In this document: positions 13,301 to 25,300 of the stretch, piece after piece | How positions within the stretch are numbered: the stretch's first letter is position 1 | How the letters are laid out: each line of letters starts with the position of its first letter | DNA from: Diplolepis rosae | Taxonomy: Eukaryota > Arthropoda > Insecta > Hymenoptera > Diplolepididae | Direction: 5' to 3' | Assembly (NCBI GenBank): GCA_030998225.1 | Contig: JAPYXD010000678.1 | Coordinates: 186,001 to 250,000, forward strand | DNA length: 64,000 nt | Program-made: the position numbers and the translations under genes | Notes under the pieces: model-generated | The model's input: the letters and a program-made list of their open reading frames with translations, nothing else | Databases searched by the model: none | Told to the model about the DNA's origin: nothing

Positions 13301-16300
13301 GTCAGTTTGCCCAAGAAAGGATAACATATTTAGGATACGAAATTGGAAACAATATGATTAAACCAATAAATGATAATTTAGTGGCTATTAAGAAGTTTCC
13401 TATACCTAAAACAAAAACACAAGTTAGACAGTTTTTAGATAAGATTAATTTTTACTTGGAGTTTATACCAAATCATGTTGTTTTACTGGATCCCTTGAGA
13501 AATTTGTTAAGGAAAACTGTGTCTTTCGATTGGTCTGAAGAGTGTAGGAATAGTTTTAGTTCGACAAAAGAATATTTGTGTACAGCTCCCGCTTTGGCAA
13601 TTTTTGATCCAGAGGCTCCAATATTTATTTTCACTGATGCAAGTGTTGAAGGAGTTGGAGCGATATTGAAGCAACCTCAGGAAGATAATTCTTTGAAATC
13701 AGTGTTTTTCTTCTCTAGGAAGTTGACAGACGCTCAGAAAAAAAGGAAAGCTATTTTTATAGAATGTCTAGCCATTAAAGAGGCCATTTTATATTGGCAA
13801 TTTCATTTGATAGGAAAGAAGTTTATTGTATTTACGGACCACAGACCATTGGAAAACTTTAATATAAAAAAAATTTATGATGTGGAACTTTTGCAGATCT
13901 TGAATTATATTTCACAATTTGATTTTGAAATAGTATATAATCCTGGTAAAGATAATATTGAAGCTGATTGTTTGTCTAGAAATCCGGTTTTGGAATCACA
14001 TGAGGATACAGGTAATGATTCTGTGATTAAAACTTCAAATTTACTGAAACTGGATGATATCAAAGAAAATCAGAAATTGTTAAAAGTTGATGTTAAATGC
14101 ATTATTAAAGACGACATGATTTATAAAACTCTAAATAATAGAGAGAAAATATGGATCACTGAAGAGTTTGGAAAGTCTCTTATTAGTGATGCACATGTTG
14201 ATCAGGGTCATATAGGCACAAAACAGTTAATTTTAACCCTTGGCCAAAAATTTTATTTTAAAAATATGTATAAGCACATAAGACTGACCTGTAGATCTTG
14301 CGAAACTTGCATTAAAAATAAATCAAGAATAGGTTGCTTTAAAGCACCTTTGTCTCAACTTGGTCTAGCAAAGGAACCCTTTGAAATAGTGTCTATAGAC
14401 ACAATAGGAGGTTTCAAAGGTAATAAAAGTACCAAAAAATATTTACATTTGGCGGTGGATCATTTTACAAGATTCACCTACATAATAACTTCAAAGACTC
14501 AAGTTGCAAAGGATTTTATAAATCTAATTAAGAAAGTAGAAAAAGATGGAAGTATTAAATTAGTTTTATCAGATCAGTATCCTGGTATAAATTCAGCACA
14601 GTTTAAGCAATATTTAAATAAACAGAAGATAGTATTGGTTTTTACAGCAGTGAATTGTGCGTTCTCTAATGGATTAAATGAAAGGACAAATCAAACTTTG
14701 GTAAACAGAATACGCTGTAAAATTTATGAGAATGGAAATAAATCATGGCCACAGGTAGCAGAGGAATGTGTAAAGGACTATAACAACACAATTCACAGCT
14801 CGACCGGATTTACCCCTAATTATTTGCTGACAGGATTAAACTATTCATTTTTACCGGATGAATTAAACGACAATAATTTGACAAATTTGGCCAACAATAG
14901 AGAAATAGCTTTTAGTTAATCAAAAGAAATTCACAATCAAAATAAGGAATATTATGATAAGAATGTAAAACAGATAGATTACAAAGTAGGAGATTTAGTT
15001 TATGTACAAAGCGTTAATAAATTGAATAAAAATAAAATAGATCCAATTAGAGTAGGTCCTTTCAAAATCAAAGAGAAAATTTCTGATGTAATGTTTTTGT
15101 TAGATAGTAGATTTAGAAAAAATGAGTCAAATATCTTTCATGCCAGTAAGCTTGTTCCTTATTCCGATGGAGTGTACCCTCGGTCTTAAAAAGGGGGGAT
15201 GTAAGCTTGTGTGTTATCAAGCTTGGCTCCGTCGCTTGTTGACTTGTGCGTGAGAGCCAGTTTGTTACTACATCGTAGAAGTGCTGATTCTTAACCCAAA
15301 CCTCGCTCCATTTAAGCCCCTTGAACAGTGGCTTACATATATATAAAGGATTCCGATTCTTGGAATGTGAAAACATTTTGATAATCTGCATGAAAGATGA
15401 AGATTTTAAAAATAATACATTCTCTTTAATGTCATCAAAACATGACTTGGTAACACTAAGAACAAAAAATTACAACATGTATGTACGCATATGACAATAG
15501 GCAGATAAAGAAAAGATAGAATGCAGCTTTTTTCGTAAATAAAGATACATGACATAATGCAGAAGTGCACTAGGATTAAACAAGACGTTAAAAGACACCT
15601 TAAGATAAATAGGATGACTCCGTTGAGAGGAAAGCAAACATTCCCCATCCTTAGATATGCGCTAACTCGAAGTCGAACCCAAAAGCAGGTAGTGGGTCAT
15701 TACAATAGAGGCAATAAACCGTACGTGCGGCGTACTCTTAATTCTAAATTGATATTATCCTTCATTAACCCATGAGATTGAACATTATAGAGTTTTTTCG
15801 CGAAACACATCATATGAGTGTAATGTCACATATGAGAACACGAATTGTGAAATGCCCATAAAGTGGCTGTAATTTTAATAAAAAAGTAATCTGAAGTGTT
15901 GAATTTGAATCAAACATTTTCGGAAAGTAATAGAGTATAAAATTATAAAAACTTAGTATGTTATAATTAATCTCTTATGAGCAATAATTTGGAATGACTG
16001 CACGAATTTGTCATAAATATTTTCAAAAACGTACGTTCGTTGCATGCAGAAAGTATGATTTTACATCATACTTTATTTATATGCGTTTCTCGGTGAGTTA
16101 CGTTACTTTTTTTGAACGTAACATGTCGTAATAAAGTTACTTTTCGAAAAATTAACTTATTAAACTTAAAGATCGTAGAGAACAAACAGATGATAATGAT
16201 TTGAACGAACGTCAGGAATTTTGAGAAAAACATTTTCTCTTTAATTTTATCCTGACATGTTTGCCGGTATATGTGAACAAAAAATCTTGTTGTTCTCGTT

Positions 16301-19300
16301 TTATTTACTCAAACAAACTTCAATTGATTTAAACAGCACATCATTTTAAAAAATGGAAAAAATATGTCTTTGTAACACTGAAAACAATAAAGTTACAACG
16401 TTTGCATGCATATGAGAGTAAGAAGATGAAACATTGATAGAATCTACCTTTTTTCGTAAATTGATATATATGACATAATGCAGAAGTGCATTACGATGAG
16501 ATAAGATGTCAAAAGACACCTCAGGATGAATAGGTACAGTCCGTTGTGAAAAAAGAGAAAATTTCATATCTTCAGATATGGGCTGACTCACTAGACGGTC
16601 GAAATGACTGTGATGTAACCCTTTTTTTCAAACTTTTAAGACTGGATTGTTTAGAGAATGATATAAGGAATCGATTAAACCCTGTTAGATAGCTCGCGTT
16701 CAATAAGAAGTTACTTTTTTAAACGAAAACAATAGAGAAAATTTTCTCCTTCTAAAAGTTCTAACATGCCTTTCTAAACATTCCAAATTAATTGAATCTT
16801 AGCCCATGTATTAGAGGGAATTCTCAACTTTCTATTGCATATGTAAAAAAGAACATGAAATGCATAGGGGTTGAGATTTCGCTGTTTTCCTGAGTGCATA
16901 AATTGGTCTCACTTTCCAGAAATTGAAATTTCCAAGCTGAAACTTGAGACGAATCGTCACACATTATTATTCTGCCGACTCGAAGTCGATCCTCGGCAGC
17001 AGGTAGGAGACCGAGACAATAGAGGCAACAAAAGCAACCTCAATAAACCGAGGATCTTTCACTATAGCCAAAAATAAAAATTTATCTTATGCAATGCCTG
17101 CAATTGATCAGATTTCTATCATTTTCTAATTATCAACAATTTAACAAGAAAGACTGCTCATATGTGAATAAAGTGTATGTGATATACGTACAGGAGTCAG
17201 GTTTCTAAAATTTGATAACATAATAATGATTCTAACGAACTTTAAGGATTTTACGAATAATATTTTTTCTGTAATGTTATCGTGACATATTTGCCGGTAA
17301 ATGTTACAAAAATAGAAATTTTGAAAAACAAAAAGTTGTGCTGAGTTGTGCTAGGCGAGTACAACAATAGACCCTCATAACTTTTTCCAATCAGATTAAT
17401 ATTTTTCAAATGAGAACTCATTTCTCAGAGTTCCAAGAGTTACGTTCACAGTTCTGGATTCTTCTCAAATATTTCTAAAAACAAGTCCAAATACATTTCA
17501 TTCTGAAATTAAAATTCATAAATCTGTGGTACATCAAAGTATTCGAATAATTTTTGCAAATTTCATTTTCAACAGTTCTAAGTGTCCGGTTGAGAGTTCT
17601 GTATTCAACTTAAATAATTCTACAGATAAGTCTGAACACATTTTGTTCTAAAATCGAAGTTCAAGAAACTATGACACTTCAAAGTTTTCAAAAATCTGGG
17701 TTTTGAGAGTTCCAAGAGTTCTTTTTAGAGTTCTCTATTCCAGAAATCTTTAATGAACTTCTCATTGGAAGTTTTTTCAATTCTAAAGTTTCCTTGATAC
17801 TTTTTCTCAGCAAACTAAAAAAAACATGTTTACCGAACTGGCTCAATTTGCCATTCAATATTGTATTATTAGACAAAAGGAGACTTTCAGGTTTTTGATG
17901 ACATTGACGACATCACTAGACCTAGGGTGACTATAATTGATATTCGAAAAGTAGGACAAAAAAGTTTGAAAAATGAGGACAAGGTAGGACAGAAAAGTTT
18001 GAAAAAGAGGACAAAGTAGGATAGAAAAGTTTGAAAAAACGGGCAAAGTAGGGCAGATCTTTTCTGTCCTACTTTGTCCGTCAAGCTAGGTCCATCAAGC
18101 TAGCACTTCCACAATTGAAGTTCCCCAATTTTTTTATATTAGAATTATGGGCATTTTTTAGGCTTTTTTTGGGCCCCATTGCCGATTTTTGGGCTCCAAT
18201 TCTTTTTCCGAAAAATCAAATTTCGTGTGGAGGTGCTAGCTTGATTTAAGCTTGATTCAAGCTAGCACCTCCACTATACAAAAATTTAAATAAATTAAAA
18301 ATAAACTACATCAGAATTTTAGGTGGCCAATAAACAAGGCCATTTCTTGAGATGATGTTTTCATCGGACGTTTCCTTAAATAAGGCGATTAAATCGTTAT
18401 CTTTATGGCATGTAGCGTCATCCCATTGAAACCACAAGACAGTTACACCAATATCTTGAATTTTTGGCGACAAAAATTCATTGATCATTGCTCTGTAGCG
18501 AGCTTTATTGACAGTAATGTGTGGAGAATACTCTTTGTATAAAATTGCGCGAATTTAAAAGAGTGATTATTAAGGGGAACGGGTTGGTTTTGGATTTCAC
18601 GGAGTTCAACCAAAAAATTAGAGATTCTATTGACGACAAAAAATGTCGAAACAGATTGTTATCATGCAAAAAAATTTACACGTGGTAGGTTATTTTTATT
18701 TATATTTTTCTTTATAATTAAAAAAAAAAACTATTGAAAATCCAAAATTCAATTTTTCAACAATAATATGTAAAATACGAAAAAAACGTAAGAATACAAA
18801 GTTGTTCGTTTCAAAAAGATCTACAAATTTTGTCTGACGCAGTTTCTGATAAAACATATATTTTTCGTTTCAATTGCAAAAAATACGTTTAAAATTCAAA
18901 AATTCCATTTTTTAGACAAAATATGTGAGATACAAAAAAAACGTTTATATGGAAAATTGTTTGCCTAAATGAGGTTTACAAATTCTCATTAAGACATTTC
19001 GGGACAGGATGTATATTTTATGTTTTGATTTTTAATATTTAAAAAATTCGATTTTTTTCACCAAAATATGTGAGATACGAAATAAGCGTTGTTCTGCAAA
19101 ATCGTTTCCTTAAATAAAGTCTACGATTGTTTTTTCTTTTTGAGAGATTTGGAAGAAAATAAATTAATTTAATCATGTAATGTGTTCCTTAAGGCTGATA
19201 GAGCCTTAAGTAAATTGAATCTCCTGTTTCACTTAAATTCAAAAAGAAATAGAGTGACTTTGAGAAAATGTGTAATTCACATAATCTGTAATATTATTAT

Positions 19301-22300
19301 AAAATTGGTTTGAGCTTCAGTATCAAATTATAAGAAATAAACTTGAATGTATGCGAAGAGCACAAGACCGAGCGCGAAGCGCGACGTTCAAAAATTCCGG
19401 AGCGCACAGCGCACGATGAGAATGTGCCCGCGAAGCGGGCAGATTTTTTTATACTACGTTTTTGGTTATATTAGTAATGATTTTTAAAATATGGATAAAA
19501 ATATAAAAACAAACTTTTAAATTATTAGTTTTCAGCTAGTTGTATTTATCAATACGAATATGTTCAGGTATACATAAAATTATTAATATCTCGTATAATT
19601 AATAAGTCAGTTACATACATTAAAATATTATAGTTACTATTTACTATAATTGTGACTAAATTTTTATACAACAAAACGTTATTTCTTTAACTTTTTTAAT
19701 AACTAAGAAAATTAAATTATTATTATTAATTAGAAAGGCGTGTTAGAACTTTTTAAAGGAGAAAATTTTCTCCATTGTTTTCGTTTAGAAAAGTAACTTC
19801 TTATTGAACGCGAGCTATCTAACAGGGTTTAATCGATTCCTTATATCATTCTCTAAACAATCCAGTCTTAAAAGTTTGAAAAAAAGGGTTACATCACAGT
19901 CATTTCGACCGTCTAGTGAGTCAGCCCATATCTGAAGATATGAAATTTTCTCTTTTTTCACAACGGACTGTACCTATTCATCCCATTCATATGCATGCAA
20001 ACATGTTGTAACTTTATTGTTTTCAGTGTTACAAAGACAAGTTTTATCCATGTTTCAAAATGATGTGCTGTTTAAATCTATTGAAGCTTGTTTGAGTAAA
20101 TAAAAAGAGACAAAAAAGATTCTTGGTACACATTTACCGGAAAACATGTCATGGTAACATTAAAGAGAAAACGTTTTTCTCAAAATTCCTGAAGTTCGCT
20201 CAAATCATTATCATCTGTTTGTTCTTTAGTAACTTTAAGCTTAAAAAGTTACTTTTTTTGAAAAGTGACTGTATTACAACTTGTTACGTTCGCAAAAAGT
20301 AACGTAACTCACCGAGAAACGCATATAAATAAGGTATGATGTAAAATCATACTTTCTGCATTCAAGGAACTGACGTTTTTTAAATATTTGTGACAAATTT
20401 GTGCAGTCATTCTAAATCATTGCTCATAGAAGTTTAATCAAAACATACTCAGTATTCATAACTTTTTACTCTATTACTTTTCCAAAACAGTATGTTTGAT
20501 TCAAATTCAACACTTCAGATTTCTTTTTTATTTAAAATTACAGCCACTTTCTGGGCATTCCACACTTTACGTTCTCATATGTGACATTGCACTCATATGA
20601 TGTGTTTCGCGAAAAAACTCTATAATGTTCAATCTCATGGGTTAATGAAGGATAATATCAATTTAGAATTAAGAGTACGCCGCACGTACGGTTTATTGCC
20701 TCTATTGTAATGACCAACTACCTGCTTTTGGATTCGACTTCGAGCTGGCTGACAATAATTGTTGGGCCAAATCGTCTCAAGTTTGAGATTGGAAATTTCA
20801 ATTTCTTGAAAGTGAGACGAATTTATGCACCCAGGAAAACAGCGAAATCTCAACCCCTATGCATTTCATGTTCTTTTTTACATATGCAATAGAAAGTTGA
20901 GAACTCCCTCTATTACCTGGGCTAAGATTCAATTAATTTAGAATTTTAGAAAGGCGTGTTAGAACTTTTAAAAGGAGACAAATTTTCTCTATTGTTTTCG
21001 TTTAAAAAAGTAACTTCTTATTGAACGCGAGCTATCTAACAGGGTTTAATCGATTCCTTATATCATTCTCTAAACAATCCAGTTTTAAAAGTTTGAAAAA
21101 AAGGGTTACATCACAGTCATTTCGACCGTCTAGTGAGTCAGCCCATATCTGAAGATATGAAATTTTCTCTTTTTTCACAACGGGCTGTACCTATTCATCC
21201 TGAGGTTTCTTTTGACATCTTATCTCATCGTAATGCACTTCTGCATTATGTCATATATATCAATTTACGAAAAAAGGTAGATTCTATCAATGTTTCATCT
21301 TCTTACTCTCATATGCATGCAAACATGTTGTAACTTTTTGTTTTCAGTGTTACAAAGACAAGTTTTTTCCATGTTTCAAAATGATGTGCTGTTTAAATCT
21401 ATTGAAGTTTGTTTGAGTAAATAAAAAGAGACCAACAAGATTTTTTGTACACATTCACTGGAAAACATGTCATGGTAACATTAAAGAGAAAATGGTTTTT
21501 CCAAAATTCCTAAAGTTCGTTCAAATCATTATCATGTTATCAAATTTTATGAATCTCATTCCTTTACGTACATCACCTATGTAGTATGCACATATGAGCA
21601 GTCTTTTATGTTGATTTTTTTCTATTCGATTTCTCATCTCTTTCTCTAACCTATACTGTTTTAAAAGTTTGAAAAAAGGGTTGCATCACATTCATTTTTA
21701 TCGTCTAGTGAGTTAGCGCATATCTAAGGATGGGGAATGTTTGCTTTCCTCTCAACGGAGTCATCCTATTTATCCTAAGGTGTCTTTTAACGTCTTGTTT
21801 GATCCTAATGCACTTCTGCATTATGTCATGTATCTTTATTTACGAAAAAGCTGCATTCTATCTTTACATTACTTTTTCTACTCTTCGATTTTTGTGAAAG
21901 TAATATGAAAAAATGACTTGATTTTTGTATCGGATGAAGGGGCTCGAAAAACCCTTCAAAAGTCATTATGAGAACCAACAAGAAAGGAGCAAAAAAATAG
22001 AAGGCAACCTTCCAAAACCCCCTCCTTCTTTCTCTTTATTTCGTCTTCTTTTTTCTTTATTATTTACAACAATCTACGTTTAAAAAAACACGCTGACGTT
22101 TCGGTACTCTTCTAGCACCCTCTTCAAAGCGTTCAACCAATTCGCGAGGGATGATTTATTAAAAATAAAATTTTCTTAACAATATTTAAATTTCCAGAAT
22201 GGAATAATTCATGAGATGAACAAACAGTTCTGTCAACCAGATTTACCCATAGCAACTTTACCATTACCCATAACAACTTTATTTTGAAAGGAATTAATTG

Positions 22301-25300
22301 ATATGAAATTTAACAATCTACCAGAAAATGTACTACTTGTGTACCATTAATCACTATGTTACCATTATTAAGTTTAATTATTTCCAAGTCTAAAAAAACT
22401 AATTCTATTGTTTTTTCCATTTCATGGGTAAATTGAATTCTTGGGTGATAGTCGTTGACAATATCTATAATTGTTTGCAGTTTATCCACAGTTTATAGAA
22501 GTTTTTTCTTTTTTGAAGAGGGCCATGGAAGAGCACCGAAACGTCCGCGTGTTAATTTTAATCTAGATGGTTATGGGTAATAAAGACAATAAAAAAGAAA
22601 ATTGTTTTGGTCTAAATTTGGTTGTTTTGTAAAATTATTTTAAGGGTTTGAATAGTTTCGAATTCTTAAAACTTTCAATTATAGTTATGTTTGGATGTTG
22701 AGATGAATTTGAGTTTGTAGTGATACAGGTTTAAATTTAGTTTTGGGTAGTTAATACCTTGGCTTGGGGCCATTAAGACTCGCTCCCGCGATACCCCAAT
22801 GGACTTTGCCAGTATCCATTTGAGGAATTACTTCCTAGTTCAGGTCCCGCAGCTGTAGGCCCTTGAATGACATCGCTGCCAATTGCCTATGCCCAACAGT
22901 CATTCACTGTAGTGATGGGAAATATCGACCAAATCGCGTATCGATTAATATCGATGTTTTTGAAAAAGTATCGATAATATCGATATTTATCGATAACTTC
23001 CCCCTCTCTTCGCCATCCTGACCTGACCCAGTGCTCCTAATTCGTGCCCCTTTTCCTCAACTGTGTTGACCAGGGATTTGCATTTTGAGAAATTCAAAAT
23101 TTTGCCTCAGGAAAACCAGTTGTTCGGCTAGGTTTGGCGACAAACGTGACCTTTTATCGGTGATAGTATTTCCTGCCGTTGAAATCCTAAGAATTTTTAG
23201 GCGCCATTCTTGTGAATTATAATGCGCGCCTAAAAATTCTTAGGATTTCCAACGTGAAGTTCACTGCGCCTGGGAGAATTAATGCTTTAGAGAATCGATA
23301 TACGGTCCAAAATACACCCTTCAACCAAATGCAACAAAATATCGATATATATCGTTAAGAGAAAAATGTATCGATTATCGTTGATACGTTGGATAATCGA
23401 TATGTATCGATATTTATCGATACTTTTCTCATCACTATTTCACTGACCTCATAGTAATATGAATAAGAAGAGTATACAAAACATTTAAATTGTTTCAATT
23501 ATAATTCTGCGGCACATTTTAAAATTGAAGGTATCGAAGTTAATACAATAATTTTATTTATTACGAAATTTTCTGTGAAAAAAGGAACGCTTCCACTCCG
23601 CTGGGTATCGCGCACAGGTCCTTTCGATTGCCGGTCGAATGCTCTGTCATCTGAGCTATGGAGGTTCCACAACTTTTCTCACAGAAACTTGTTAACGCCC
23701 AATCATGGCTACGGATAAACCGGAAACTGTTTTCTGATCTTTCTAAATAATTTCAGTCGATTATGTCGATCATTAGAAGAGTGTATCACTGTATGTGATA
23801 ACGGAACTCTACTATATCGACCTTATCAACCTATGATTCAGAATTAATCTAACGTCTCGCAAGACTAGATGGAATTTTTAATCATAATTATTACGAAATT
23901 TTCTGTGAAAAAAGGAACGCTTCCACTCCGCTGGGTATCGAGCCCAGGTCCTTTCGATTGCCGGTCGAATGCTCTGTCATCTGATCTACGGAGGTTCCAC
24001 AACTTTAACAAGTTAACAAGTTTCTGTGAGAAAAGTTGTGGAACCTCCGTAGCTCAGATGACAGAGCATTCGACCGGCAATCGAAAGGACCTGGGTTCGA
24101 TACCCAGCGGAGTGGAAGCGTTCCTTTTTTCACAGAAAATTTCGTAATAATTATGATTAAAAATTCCATCTAGTCTTGCGAGACGTTAGATTAATTCTGA
24201 ATCATAGGTTGATAAGGTCGATATAGTAGAGTTCCGTTATCACAAACAGTGATACACTCTTCTAATGATCGACATAATCGACTGAAATGATTTAGAAAGA
24301 TCAGACAATAATTTTATTGTTCAGCGTTGAAAACTAAAAAAACGTCCTTGAAGGCAGTGCGGTGGTAGTAGTGAAACATTGCTGAACCACTGCACTTCCT
24401 TCAATAACAGGTATTATGTTTTTTTAGTTTTTAACGCTAGAAATAGAATTATTGTATCAACTTCGATACCTTCAAACACAAAATGTAACGCGAAATCATA
24501 ATGGTGACAATTATTCAAATCTTTTCTATGCTCTTCTTATTTATATTATCACGAGGTCAGCGAACAGTCAATGAACGGTCAGTGAATGATGAGCGAATTC
24601 ACTGACCACTCAATCCTTATAGTGTTTCTACACTGAGGGGTTATCCACATGTATGTTCAACTGCTACAGTCAAAGTATGAGTGATTCATCCGACTCTAAC
24701 TATACTGAAGATCGGATTAATATCCACGTCACGAGGTTGGCAGAACTGAAAATATAACTTCACAACGCATGTTATAATTTAAAATTGTAGCCGTTGAATC
24801 GTGAATACGGCATACGTTGTATATTCAAATTCTACAGCCCGATACTCGTGCCTGGCAGCACTGATTCGGAATAAATTCGATTTTCAATTGACGAACTTCA
24901 TGTCATATTTAGCTAACTTTTGTCCAGCTACATTTGTCCGAGGTTGAGCGGGTATGGGGATAACCCCTCAGTGTAGAAACACTATTAGCGGACCCGGTTA
25001 AGTAAACGATCAGCGAATTCGCTGACCTTGTAATAATATGTAATAATATGAAGAAGAGAAGCTTAAAAAACATCTAAATTGTTGCTATTATAATTCTGCG
25101 GTACATTTTGAGTTTGAAGGTATCAAAGTTGATACAATAATTTTATTTTTTAGCGTCAAAAGGTAAAAAAAAACATAATATCTGTCATTGAAAGCACACT
25201 GTAAGAAAGATTGTTAGTAGAAGTACAACGCGTTGTATTTTTACGTATTGGAGTTCACTAATAATACAACGTTGCACGAAGTAAATTGACACACTATACT

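Larger units (their letters stand above)
10848..15337 (+). mobile_element. Ty3/Gypsy LTR retrotransposon
   Basis: 4.49 kb with 138-bp LTRs (10848-10985 and 15200-15337) that differ at 5 positions. TATA flanks both ends and fits a 4-bp duplication in AT sequence. Gag and pol are in different frames, with a polypurine tract (AAAAAGGGGGGA) just before the 3' LTR and no envelope gene. Protease, RT, RNase H and integrase are all present in Ty3/Gypsy order. Only three stop codons are visible (two in gag, one in pol), so this is a fairly young but disabled copy. Confidence 0.95.

Noticed and set aside
15557..15775. Pair of similar open frames at 15557-15775 and 20635-20853, and 16346-16591 and 21133-21333
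   Set aside because: They match only because they lie in the inverted repeats; no domain, and neighbouring copies break the frame.
24043..24114. Functional tRNA-Ala gene
   Set aside because: C at position 33, weak acceptor stem, GGC anticodon unusual for nuclear tRNAs, and location in a foldback repeat with decayed sisters.
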